From Sanderia malayensis (Eukaryota; Cnidaria; Scyphozoa; Semaeostomeae; Pelagiidae): DNA of 64,000 bases. Location: the NCBI GenBank assembly GCA_013076295.1, contig RQOL01000915.1, positions 372,001 to 436,000 on the forward strand, given 5' to 3'. Positions 1 to 11,342 of the stretch are shown one piece after another; the stretch's first letter is position 1, and every line of letters starts with the position of its first letter. The notes under the pieces were generated by a model, which had not been told where the DNA came from, did no database searches, and saw only the letters and a program-made list of their open reading frames with translations. The translations under genes and the position numbers were made by a program.

Positions 1-335
1 ACTTTTCCAATTTATACATTATCACAACTGTTTTCCTTTTAGTTCTTGAAGAACACAATAGAAAGAGTGATGTAGGTCATAAGATAAGGTGCTCCAACAT
101 TTTTATTTGGAAACTGTAGATAACCAATAATTTAATTCCATGATCAGGAGTAATTTCAAACATTTCTTATCATTATGCTTTAAATTATTTATTTTATCTT
201 GCAGCTCACCAAAAAACAACAAAACCCATCCACTTGCTCACAAAAATCACTCTTGTTTCAAATATTAACATTTTCACTTAAATTGGGTTGCATATAAAAC
301 ACATTTTTTTCTTTTTTTACATCATCTCTCGCAAA

Positions 336-1930
336 ATGCCAAAAAAAGCCAGAAAAAGCATCACCGGCTCAAGGCGCTGCGATCTAGTAAGGAAAGCAAA
401 TCGCCGAAGTCGTGAGAATAACCAACAGCCTCATCCAGTTTTACCACCTGATATGGTACAGGGAGCAGTGAATGATCTTCACCAGTTGCAGCAAGAATAC
501 CCTCAGCAACCAGCCCAGAAATATCAACCACTACCAGTTCATTATCCACAGATGCAGGCATTGTATGTGCCATGGCAACTACCTGCGATGCTTTCCCACT
601 ATGGACTTATAGCAGTACCACAACCAATAAACATTGGCTTACAATACCCTGCAGCACTGGCCCCTCAACTTCAGGTACACAACTCGATAATTTCTGCTAA
701 ACTTTTCCAATCACGTCAACCATATATTATACAGCTTTTTGTAATTAAAAACTATCAAAATTAAATCAGTTATTATATCAACCACATTATCAATATTTTT
801 CCATCCGCAGGTACCACCGATGGTTATGCAGTTGCAACCACCCCTTCTGATTCGTAATCATGAAGTCCAGCAGCAATACAAACGGCAATGTGGAGATGCT
901 TAATCTAATTAAGCTCAAAATGACAATGAGGTAAAATAAAATTGTTAACACCAGTTAACTACAGTTAGGCAACTCCCTTTTCCATTTACCTATTTCAGAC
1001 ATGTACAATTATAAGTCCCCATGTATATTTATATCAATGGGAACTGTATATTAATAACATTAAAATTTCCAATAACTAAAAACTTAATGTAAATGATTTC
1101 ATTTAATTTCATATTCACAGATACGGCCATGCAGATGCAACCCGAAACACATATTGAATGAGAAAATGGAAATTGAAAGGGCCAGCACAACCTGATGAAA
1201 TCAACGTGGAACAACACATTCAATTCCACTGATAATCAGTAAAACAGACTACCATCACAATTGGTTATTATACACCAGTCATTCTCCATAGACCATGTCA
1301 GAAATTATTTTGCTCTCTAATATAGACATACTTCACAAGTTCCAGTTTTGTGGCATTCAAAACACATGATGAATTATATTAACTTAGATTGCATTGCATT
1401 TCAGGATCCACAAATATTGCCTGCTGCTATGGAATTGCAACCCCAACCTTGAAAATGAGAATGAAGAGAATCAAATAGCGGTACAACCACAAGAAAGTTG
1501 AAATGCATGACTAAATCCCAACCACACACCAAGATATGTCCCCCAAACCCATCGAACATCAAGAAAGGGAAGTAAATCAACCTATTCTTGAAATTCCTCA
1601 ATTCTCCCCAATGCCTCATCATCTTGGGAAATGACCAGAACATGTATTCACTGTGAAGCGAAGTACTTCCGAGAGGAACTCAACTCAAAAAAGCAATCAC
1701 AACAAATGTTGTATGGGAGGATTAATAACTCTCGATCCCATTCAAACCACCCCGGCAAATTGTGATGCATTTATACACTGGAACTACTGATGAATCTAAA
1801 TATTTTCTCAAAAATTTCCGTAGATACAATTCGCTAATGGCGATGGCATCCTGGACAGCTAACGTTGTAAGACACGCTAATGCAAGACCACCAGTCATCA
1901 CCATACATGGAAACGCATACCATATGACAG
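336..1930 (+). pseudogene. Helitron Rep-helicase, N-terminal exons (copy 1)
   Basis: Four exons are inferred from splice signals and from copy 2: 336-674, 811-930, 1121-1239 and 1405-1930. Exon 1 starts at the ATG of MPKKARKS, a short basic stretch, and continues into a Pro/Gln-rich region. Exons 2 and 3 are Gln/Glu-rich linkers. Exon 4 encodes the Cys-rich Helitron N-terminal motif (CIHCEA, then a CC pair) and the conserved segment with ASWTANVVRHA and ITIHGNAYHMTG. Single-base indels shift the frame in exons 2, 3 and 4. The exon 3 donor has lost one G (CAGTAAA against CAGGTAAA in copy 2). Confidence 0.75.
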
Positions 1931-2235
1931 GTAAATATAACGTCCGCCTCTTACCTCTTATATTATGCTACATTTTCATATAATAGTTTCACATGATGAA
2001 ACGGATGTTGGCAGAACACTCAAGTCCTTTCCGCCCAATCTACAATGGATTAGCTCTCTACTATCCTTGCCTTGATATTAAGAGTTACCAACAGCAATAT
2101 TTCTGAAGATATAACAGATCACAAAAAATAAGAAAATCAAGGCGTTTTTGATGCTTATAACAAAACACTTGCTGCATTGAAAATTACAGTCGATATAACG
2201 AAGTACAATTTACAATGTTTATTTGAATTCAACAG

Positions 2236-4819
2236 GGGTAACTGAAACCGATAGGTCCCGAAAATATCCAGAATTATACATTATGGACACCCAACAAGCA
2301 CTGCAAGAACGCCAGAACACAGCCAGAGAACAAAACTTGGACTTAGACAAAACGAATTGATGGCAGTAAATCGGTTTGCTCAACATTTTAAAACAATGGA
2401 GAGGTACTGGAAGAGCAAAGGCAGCAAGCCATTGCCAATGATCAGCCAATTCCCACATTCAAGATGATTATTACCGGTCGCCCAGAACAAGATCGAAGAT
2501 ATGATAATCCTACTGCCAGAGAAATTGCAGCAGTCTACACTACACGCAATGGCGGTGCTCCTAATCCCGAGGATAGAGAGCTTCAAATTCGAACAAGGCG
2601 TGGTAATCTTATGAAGATTAATGCCATAGATCCTGTTGCGGATCCTCTAACCTATCCATTGTTGTTTTTTCAGGGTGATCGTGGATACAGCGTGGACCTT
2701 CAACGTCTACCTACACGTGAAGGACAAGGCCAGCAAAATGCTAATCGTAACCACCGTACCAAACTTACAATCGCGAATATTATTCGTACCGAATACAAGT
2801 CAGAAATCAACTGTCCACCATCCACAGGGCAACACTTCTCTTTCAACAATATTTGGTGGATGCATACACCAAAATAGAAGGAAACAAGCTCAACTGGATT
2901 TTGCACAATCAACGGCAATTACGTGCTGACAGTTATCGAGGCCTGATGGATCACCTGAACAGAAGGGCTGAAATCGAAAATCAAATGGCCAGGGCAAACA
3001 ATCCCAACGAACGAACCCTTCATATTGATGTCGGTCGTTGTCATACTTCCCTCATCTTTTTCAGGCAGTCAACGAAATATGTACCAGAACTTTCAAGATG
3101 CAATGACCATCGTAAGAAAGTATGGCAAGCCTGAATCTTCCTAACCATGACGGCCAATCCCAAGTGGAAGGAGATTTCAGAAAAACATTCTACCGCACCA
3201 GAAGGCGAATGACCGGCCCTGACATCGTCACACGAGTATTTCAACAGAAACTACAAGAACTACTGAAGATGTCTTCACAAGCACATTCTCGGCACACTAT
3301 TGCACATGTATATGTCATCGAATTTCAGAAGAGAGGACTACACACGCTCAATGATTCTGTTCCTCTCTGAGGCTGATAGACCACGAACACCTGAAGAGGT
3401 AACATCTATAGCAATATAATGTCTATTATAGAGTAAAAGATAGATTTATTATACATTTATTATTGAGTATGAAATATTATCATCAGTTGTATTGCTTAGT
3501 AAAAACACAATGCATTTTGATGTGTGGAACTTACATGTGATATTTTTCCTCGAAACCTACAGGTAGATCGACTCATATCAGCTGAAATTCCGGACCCACA
3601 GGATGCATGATATCACAAGATATTACTTAAGCACATGACAATGGACCATGCGGTGATATAAACCCGGATGTGTTTGCATGGAGAATAACAAATGCAAGAA
3701 ACGATTTCCGAAAGATCACACTGCCGAAACACAAGTCAATGCGAATGGTTATCCACTCTACAGACGACGCTGTCGTCACCCAGTCAATCTGGAAGATCGA
3801 CTTCTAGATGATACATGGGTTGTGCCACATAATCGCCATCTTCTACTCAAGTATCAGTGTCACATTAATCTCGAAATATGTAGCACTGTGAAGTCCGTGA
3901 AATATATTTTCAAATATATTCATAAAGGACAAGATATGGCACACGTGGAAATTCTTGAAGGACAGCAGCAACAAGAACCTCAAGATATTGAGCACGATGA
4001 AGTACGCCAATACATCAACGCCCGGTATATTGGACCTCATGAAGCTGTTCATAGAATATTCCAATTTGCCATGCACGAGAAAAGTCACACTATCAAACGT
4101 CTGCATGTTCATCTACCTGATCAGCCAGACCGTATACTTTCAGGATAATGGAAGGGTCGAACAATTACAAAACATCAATGAAAAAACCACATTGACGTCT
4201 TGGTTTGAATTGAATGCACAAGACCCGGCTGCACGCCAATATCTCTATCACGAAATTCCTGAACACTATGTTTTCAACGAGCGCACCAAAACTGGAAAGC
4301 AAGACAGCGGGAGAACAATGCCTGTCATAGGAAGAATATATCAAGTTCACCCACGACCATGTGAGCAAAGATTCGCACTGAGACTATTGCTTCTCCATAA
4401 ACCAGGTGCCACGTCGTTTGAAGATCTTCGCACGATAGAAGGAAACCTATGCAATTCCTTCAAAGACGCAGCTTTAGCTCTAGGTCTGTTGGAAGATGAT
4501 GCTGAAATCATACGCTGTTTGGAGGAGGCAGTTATTTTTAACATGCCAATACAACTGAGACAGTTGTTTGCAACATTACTCCTTTGTCAAACACCTTCTG
4601 ATATCGCAGCACTCTTCAACATGTTCAAAGAAGCATTAAGTGAAGATTTTGTACGATGTGATCAAGTCAATCATCCCGATATGATCATAGCTTTTGAAGA
4701 CCGACACATGTATCAATGTCTGCATGTCATTGACGAAAATTTAAAAGTACATGGTCAATCGATCACTAATTATGCTGACCTTCCTCAACTTCCAGCCGAC
4801 TATGTCATTCCTGAACGAG
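2236..4819 (+). pseudogene. Helitron Rep (HUH nuclease) region, copy 1
   Basis: Exon 5 (2236-3398) and exon 6 (3563-4819) encode the Helitron-like N domain and the Y2-type HUH nuclease that nicks and rejoins DNA in rolling-circle transposition. IAHVYVIEFQKRGL precedes the HUH site, but small deletions near 3340-3350 shift the frame exactly there. Exon 6 keeps YRRRC, HLLLKYQCHINLE and the two-tyrosine motif KYIFKYIHKGQD, with Tyr codons at 3903 and 3915. An extra base near 4130 breaks the frame again before SWFELNA. The intron 3399-3562 ends CCTACAG. The copy cannot make active Rep. Confidence 0.82.
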
Positions 4820-4975
4820 GTACTAATGTGTTATTTTCAAATATGTACTGTATTAGTAAGAATATAATAATGTATCCTAAGATCGTGCAGACAAGGGCAT
4901 TTACGTATTCTTGCACATTGATTCTCCTAGCTTTCTTTCCAATGTTATTGCAACATATTTCACTTATTATTACAG

Positions 4976-6532
4976 AGGAAGATGACATTGATGTTGGCAA
5001 TGCCTGAGAGGAAGGAGAACGAATGTTGGCCGCATTGAACCCTGAACAGTGAGCCATATACACGAGAATCACTGATGCTATCAACGCGCAATCCGAACAG
5101 AACTGTCACTTTGTTGACGGGCCGGCCGGAACCGGCAAAACTTTCCTTTACAACACGTTGGTTCACAATCTCCAAGCCAATGGACATAAAGTTCAGTGCA
5201 TGGCGTGGTCAGGAATTGCTGCAACACTGCTCATAAATGGTAGAACTTCACATTCTACCTTTCAAATTCCTATACCACTTCAAGCTGAATCAACGTGTAA
5301 TGTCAAGAGACAGAGCAGGAGAGCACAGGTATTGCGCGAAACTACCCTATTTATATGGGATGAAGCATCCATGATTCCCGCACTTGCATTACAAGCAGTC
5401 GACCGACTGCTTCGAGACATTACACATGTCGACAGACCATTTGGTGGCAAGTTCATGCTACTTGGTGGTGACTTCAGACAGGTTCTACCTGTCGTCACGA
5501 AAGCAGGAAGGGAAAGAATTGTAGCAGAGACTCTAAAATCACACCAGATCATTGATCTATAGACAAAGTTTCAGCAGCATCGTTTACACACCAACATGAG
5601 AGCCGTTCAAGATGATTCATACTGTGAATTCTCAGAATGGCTTCTCAGACTTGGCAACAAGCAAGAAGCACACGATGCACTGGACAATGTAATTCTGCCA
5701 CAACAGATATGTACTTCGTCTAAACAAGACATGCTGAACTTCATTTTTCCTAGGCCGAACACACCAGATTCACACCTAATGATGGATCCTGTAACAATGT
5801 CTGAACACTGTTGTCCGACTCCAAAGAATGACTTATCACATCAAGTGAACGACGTAATTCTCGACAGACTTCAAACAGCCGAAAGAACTTATTACAGCAC
5901 AGACAGTGTTGGCACAGACGATCCAGATGAGGAAGAGGCCTACCCCATTGAATTTCTCAACCAACTCACTCCGAATGGAATGCCCTTGCACAGACTTAAA
6001 CTCAAGGTAGGAAGATCACAATCTTTCATCCTATTAGCATTCAATTATTATGTGCAAAGGTGGTGCACCATAAAAAAGGTGTCATTACTCACAATAATAA
6101 TCATTGCATTAGGTTGGTGCAACGATCATTCTTCTGCGGAATCTCAATCCAAAGAAAGGTCTTTGCAACGGAACAAGACTCATAGTTTGGCATCTCCGAC
6201 GTCACGTGATCACAGCAGAGATCATTACCAAGGAGCACAGAGGACAACGGGTCATGATTCCCAAGATCACAGTCTCCACTCAGGACACAGAAATGCCGTT
6301 CAAAATGAAACGCCAACAGTTTCCAGTCAGACTTGCATACTGCTTGACAATCAACAAGGCACAGGGGCAATCCCTGAGGTATGTTGGTTTGTATTTACCT
6401 GAGCCCGTGTTCACACACGGTCAAGTATATGTGGCCATGTCCAGAGCAACATCATTTAACGGGCTCAAAGTATACCTCCCAGAGGAAACACACAGGAAAA
6501 CAAAGAACATTGTTTTCCAGGAAGTCCTGTAA
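4976..6532 (+). pseudogene. Helitron Pif1-like helicase region, copy 1
   Basis: Exon 7 (4976-6006) and exon 8 (6113-6532) encode a superfamily 1B helicase of Pif1 type, fused C-terminal to Rep. Visible motifs are the P-loop GPAGTGKTF, FIWDEASM (motif II), LLGGDFRQVLPV (motif III), AYCLTINKAQGQS and YVAMSRAT (motifs V/VI). In-frame stops lie at 5005-5007, 5050-5052 and 5560-5562, where copy 2 has sense codons (Arg, Arg and Trp). The intron 6007-6112 has GT-AG ends. A 156-bp intron (4820-4975) is a multiple of three, so translation appears to run through it. Confidence 0.88.
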
Positions 6533-7190
6533 AGGCTTCATCCTAGAGCGACCATCTGCACAGTTGCTCTACAGAGGGCTGCCTACCAAAAGCACATACA
6601 CACATTCAAGGGTACGGGTATTGTGTGTCAAAGCAGATCACGTCGCACATAAGTGTGATGTACAGCCGTTACTGGCACCCTTCTAGAATGAATTCATTCT
6701 AGATAACATTGATCTGTGGAGACCAACTGGACATTGCACCATCCACATGTCCACGGGTGACTGCACCACACACAGCAGTCGGCACAGTCCTGAATCCTGC
6801 GTAGCGCCCGATTATTAAGAGTTATGCGTTGCCATTTTCTCCGATATTGCCTATGGGAAAGTGGATTTCCTTACTCTGTGAAAACTGCAAGTTGTCCCTT
6901 AAGGATAGTTACTTTTTCCAAAACATCGCACTATCAATAACATCCCCCCCCCTTCTCCTTTTAATACATGAAAACTTGATCTAAAATCTATAGAGGCCCC
7001 TTTAGTGTTTACTGTTATATACTTCCAAATTTCAATTGCACTTTTCACCAAAAAGGAAAACTCGAACAAAGGTTACTCCTTGACGCTGGTGTTCGAGCTT
7101 TTAACTAATGTAACCGGCAATCTTATTCTTTTTTTGCTATGTACAAACGTAATCCTCAAAACAAACGACCGCGGTTATTGAAAGAATACA
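6533..7190 (+). other. Helitron copy 1 3' non-coding region
   Basis: There is no gene here. The stretch matches 34103-34759 of copy 2 nearly base for base, including a C-run near 6945-6955 and the AGAATGAATTCATTCT imperfect palindrome near 6686. It ends at AATACA (7185-7190), the left copy of the LINE target-site duplication. Confidence 0.7.
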
Positions 7191-7238
7191 ATTACAATTA
7201 CAATTACAATTACAAATTTATGGATTTAGTGTTTAGGC

Positions 7239-8750
7239 TTATAAGCCTATTTGGTATCCATATCCAGTTTTGTTCCAATGCTTATCAATGTTCGCTTTGA
7301 ACTCGTTTACTGACTTGGCTCTCACGACTTCGTTAGGTAGATTATTCCATGCGTTTATAACTCTCTGACTGAAGAAGTTGTTCCTTACAAGACGGTTTGC
7401 ATGTGTTTTGTATAGCTTGAAACCATTCCCCCTAGTACGTGCCTCTGTCGACAACTTAAAAAACTGGCCACTGTTAATGCCTTCAAAATCATTTAGAATC
7501 TTAAAGGTTTCAATCAGGTCACCTCTTTCTCTGCTACATTTAAGCGAGTATAGCCCCAAGTAACTTAATCGTTGTTCATAAGTCCATTTCTTTATATGCT
7601 TGACGAGTTTTGTTGCCCTCCTCTGGATTTTCTCCAAACAATCAATGTCTTTCACATAATAAGGAGACCATGCTTGCACACAATATTCCATGTGCGGTCG
7701 TGCATATGAGTTATACAGAATCACAAAACTATCTTTGTCAATGTGTTTAAATGCACGCTTGATAAATCCGAGAGAACTTGACGCCTTTGCTGCAGCTTTA
7801 CTGCATTGAGTAGATGGTTTTAGATCATCAGATATCCACACGCCTACATCTTTCTCACATTTAGATCTTTCAATTTGCGTCCTTTCACCGTTATTAGTCA
7901 TGGTATAGATTACTTGATTGTCCACAGTTTTTCCTACATGCATGTGCTTGCACTTTTCAGCATTGAATGACAATAACCAGTCTTTTGACCAGTTACATAA
8001 TTTGTGCAGATCATTCTTTAATACTGTTGCATCATTGTCATTGCCCATTATTCTATATAGTTTAGCATCATCTGCAAACATGCTGATAGGTGAAACAACA
8101 GTTTCCGGAATGTCATTAACATAATATAAAAAGAGTAATGGCCCCAAAACAGACCCCTGTGGTACTCCACTCTTTACGTCTGCCCACTCTGATTTTGCTC
8201 CATTGATGACAACTTGTTGCTTCCTCCCTTTTAGAAAATTTCCAATCCAATTCAAAACTCTCTCTGGTAAGCCATAGCTGTAAAGTTTCTTCAACAATCG
8301 TTCATGCGGGACAGTATCAAAGGCTTTGCGATAATCAAGATATATGGCATCAACACTTAGTCCCTTATCTATTGCCTTGGTCCATTTCTCAAGAGTTTCT
8401 AACAAATTTGTCAAACACGACCTTCCCTTTGTAAAGCCATGTTGCTCACTGCAGAACAAGCCATTTTTGTTCCAGTGTTCAACTGCCGCATCTCGTATAA
8501 TGGACTCCATGATCTTACATGCGACCGACGTCAGACTTATAGGTCGGTAGTTCCCTGGCGATTTTTTGCTTCCTTTCTTAAAGATCGAAGTTAAGTTTGC
8601 TGTCTTCCATTCACTTGGCAAATAAGACTCGTCCAGTGACTTTCTGAATATTAAATAGAGTGGCAGGGCTAATACATTCCTAAGTTCTTTCAAGAATTTC
8701 GGTGGGATAGAGTCTGGTCCTGTTGCCTTGTCTTCCTTCAGTTGGTCCAA
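7239..8750 (-). pseudogene. LINE ORF2, reverse transcriptase part
   Basis: This 503-codon frame carries a full CR1-like reverse transcriptase: DKATGPDSIPPKFLK, NYRPISLTSVACKIME, YLDYRKAFDTVPHERLL, GVPQGSVLGPLLFLYYVNDI and the catalytic FADDAKLYR. The C-terminal region with MEYCVQAWSPYYVKDI and IQRRATKLV is typical of CR1/L2 elements. It is open throughout and separated from the endonuclease frame only by one frameshift. This suggests a recent insertion with a single inactivating lesion. Confidence 0.93.
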
Positions 8751-10140
8751 CTTTTTCTTGACATCCTCTATCTTCTATTATATTATCGGTCCTGATGTCA
8801 AAATCAGGAAGCTTACTAGTGTTCTCTTCCACAAACACTGACTGGAAAAATTCATTTAAAACATCAGCTTTCTGCTGATCAGACTCTGTCATAGATCCAT
8901 CACTACGTTTCAGCTGTGGAACATTGGCCTTTGTTTTCATTTTATTTCGAACATATCCGTAAAATTGCTTTGGTTTCTCCTTAAATTCTTTAGTTAAACT
9001 CCTTTCATATAGCTGTTCATTCTTCCGTAATACTTTACTGGTCATATTTCTCTGCTTAGCGTACTCTTTGTAATGAGATTCTCGTCCGGTTCTTTCCCAT
9101 CTTTTGAAGAGGTTGTACTTCTTTCTCACATGTTGTGTCAAACTTTTATTCCAGTACGGGGGTTTTACATTAGGCTTTTTTGGCACGAAGAGTGGAATGT
9201 AATCTTTAATTGCTGTTATAACTTTGTCTCTGAAGAAAGACCAACTTTCGTCTACATTCATATCACCCATTTCATTCTCCCAGGTAACCTCGGAAAGCAT
9301 GCTTCGTAATGAGGCGTAGTCACCTTTCCAGTAATTGTATCTCTCCCTTTGTGTATCATTTACATTGATTCCAGAATAACAAACATACTGAAAAAGTAAT
9401 CCCACATGGTCACTCTTGCCTAACGGTTCAGTAGATCTTAAATGGTCTATCATATGTTCTTCATTTGTAAATATCAGATCCAAGTTTGATGGTGTATTAC
9501 CGTTACGGAAACGTGTTGCCTGTGTCACATGTTGCACAAGATACAAATCCTCACAAAGGTCATAAAAACGAAGGGGGAATGACTCGTCTCCAGCATCAAC
9601 ACGGTGGCCTCCCCATTTAATCTCTGGTAAATTGTAGTCACCAAAGCATAACAGATGACTCCCATCTCTTTGCCGTTGCATATTACTAAACACTGTCATG
9701 AGTTTTTCATTATTTTCAGCAGTAGACGAGGGAGATCTGTAACATAACCCCACCAGTAATTTATCTTTCTTATTCAAGTCTATTTTGCACCAAACAGATT
9801 CTTTGCAACCAACATCCATCAATTCCTGACATATTTCTGAATTTAATGACTGATGTATATACAGAACAACACCGCCAGATGACCCCATACGGTCTTCACG
9901 ATAAATACGGTAGTTAGGAATTGCAATCGCACTATCTTTTATATCACTTTTTAACCAACTTTCTGTGATTCCTATAATCCAAGGTTTATTTTTGTCTACA
10001 ATTTGCTTTAGCTCACTAAGCTTGTTCATTAGGCTCTGCGCATTTGTGCAGAAGCAATTCAATGTATATACATAATTAGTGTCAGTTTTTGGTAGTGTCG
10101 AACTTATATAGATTTCATCTTCACTATTTTTCCTCGACAC
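8680..10140 (-). pseudogene. LINE ORF2, AP-type endonuclease part
   Basis: The frame encodes the apurinic-like endonuclease of a non-LTR retrotransposon, which nicks the target DNA for primed reverse transcription. NAQSLMNKLSEL, IGITESWL, FGDYNLPEIKW, SNLDLIFTNE and GKSDHVGL are the usual endonuclease blocks. A long Lys/Arg-rich linker follows (YWNKSLTQHVRKKYNLFKRW). The frame is open upstream of the first Met, so the Met at 10140 need not be the real start. Near 8760-8775 the true frame slips into that of the reverse transcriptase, so ORF2 is broken once. Confidence 0.9.
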
Positions 10141-10527
10141 ATCCCTAAACCCGACTCACCAGCATCTTTCCTCCTTTGAAGTTCATTTCTCAGTTTTTTG
10201 TTTTCATCCCTTTCTGTTGGTGTGAGGTCTCGAGTAATAAAATACATTCACGCCATGGCAGAGATGTATGCTTGCTGAGAGTGAAGTGCTATTGAAGAAT
10301 CCAAATTGAGGTACTGTCATTTTGCTAAAGATGTCGCTTAACAAATCAATTTTGCAACCTGAACTACGGATTGTATGTATCAATTTTTATGGATATTGAC
10401 AATTCACCAATTTTAATAGTAGACTATATCATGACTCAACCTTTCGCATTCGTACTTCGCATACAATACAAATATCTATCCACGTCTTTTCAAAACATGT
10501 TTTTTGTACTGTATTGTATATCTTTGG

Positions 10528-11342
10528 CTAGATTATATTTTATTGCAGATTGTGTTTAAATTTTCCAGGATGAATTATATTTTTGATAGGAACTAGTTCT
10601 TTTCAAACTTCCCAGTGAAGTAATAGCCGTGGTCTGGAAAAGCAGGTCTTGAGCTTCAAAAATAACCAACTGAATTTGTGAAAACAAACTCATATGCACC
10701 CAAGTACTTTCGATTCTCATTCGCCAAGGTATTACCCTCATGTTGGTGTATTTTGAGTTCAAATGGACTAATTTTGACCAAGTTAGGGAAATTTTTGTGT
10801 TTTGAAAGTTGGCTTATGACAAATTTTTTTCACGGGTTTTTTGTTCTGTTGCAGTAAACAGGCCCTTAAAATTCAAAACAACACTGTTAAGAAATCTAAT
10901 TGCTTTAATCGGATTCGCTGTTTTCTTAGCTACAGTTTGATATACATTTTATTGCAGATTGAGTTTAAATGTTCCAGGATGGATTATATTTTTGATAGGA
11001 ACTAATTTTCTCAAACTTCACAGTGAAGTAATATCCGTGATCAGGAAAAGCAGGTCTTGAGCTTCAAAAATAACCAACTAAATTTGTGAAAAGCAATTCA
11101 TATGCACCCAAGTACTTTCGATACTTATTCGCCAAGGTATTACCTTCATGTTGGTGTATTTTGAGTTCGAATGGAATAATTTTCACCAAGTTAGGTAAAT
11201 TTTTGTGTTTTGAAAGTTGGCTTATGAAAAAAATTTTTCACGGGTTTTCTGTTTTTTGCAGTAAACAGGCCCTTAAAATTCAAAACAACACTGTTAAGAA
11301 ATCAAATTTCTCTAATCGGATTCGCTGTTTTCTTAGCTACAG
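10528..11342 (+). repeat. Module B tandem units (about 410 bp)
   Basis: Two diverged units share TTGCAGATT...GTTTAAA near 10541 and 10952. Each runs through a block on paper-like A/T-rich unique-looking sequence to CGGATTCGCTGTTTTCTTAG and a CTACAGT end. The same module recurs at 13612-14040, 20990-21480, 24300-24700, 41120-41290 and 50400-50935, so it is a dispersed family rather than a local satellite. It carries no credible coding frame. It usually lies upstream of the 14-bp arrays, which indicates it belongs to non-autonomous Helitrons. Confidence 0.7.

Larger units (their letters stand above)
7191..10240 (-). mobile_element. CR1/L2-type non-LTR retrotransposon, 5' truncated
   Basis: The 3050-bp LINE is inserted in minus orientation into Helitron copy 1. 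It is flanked by AATACA direct repeats at 7185-7190 and 10241-10246, and copy 2 shows the empty site (AATACA once, 34754-34759). Its 3' tail is a short tandem repeat (TTGTAA on the sense strand) rather than poly-A, as in CR1-group elements. The 5' end is truncated inside a coding frame containing DLTPTERDENKKLRNEL, which reads into the endonuclease and resembles the end of an upstream ORF. The element is young relative to the Helitron. Confidence 0.93.
1..10527 (+). mobile_element. Autonomous Helitron, copy 1 (left end outside window)
   Basis: This rolling-circle DNA transposon encodes a spliced Rep-helicase protein. It aligns colinearly with copy 2 (26804-35038) from the first base of the window to about 10527, where both share the stretch ending TATTGTATATCTTT and then diverge. 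Because copy 2 matches base 1, the true left end lies outside the window. A LINE at 7191-10240 interrupts the 3' non-coding part. I cannot define the 3' terminus from a hairpin; the common boundary with copy 2 is the only evidence. The element is decayed by frameshifts and stops. Confidence 0.85.

Noticed and set aside
4820..4975. Coding insertion between Rep and helicase
   Set aside because: It has GTACT and TACAG ends, hydrophobic AT-rich translation and a length divisible by three. It is an intron present in both copies (32390-32545).
8740..8790. Programmed frameshift in the LINE ORF2
   Set aside because: There is no slippery heptamer or pseudoknot visible. The region looks like a small duplication or insertion (GAAGAT/GAGGAT), so mutation is simpler.
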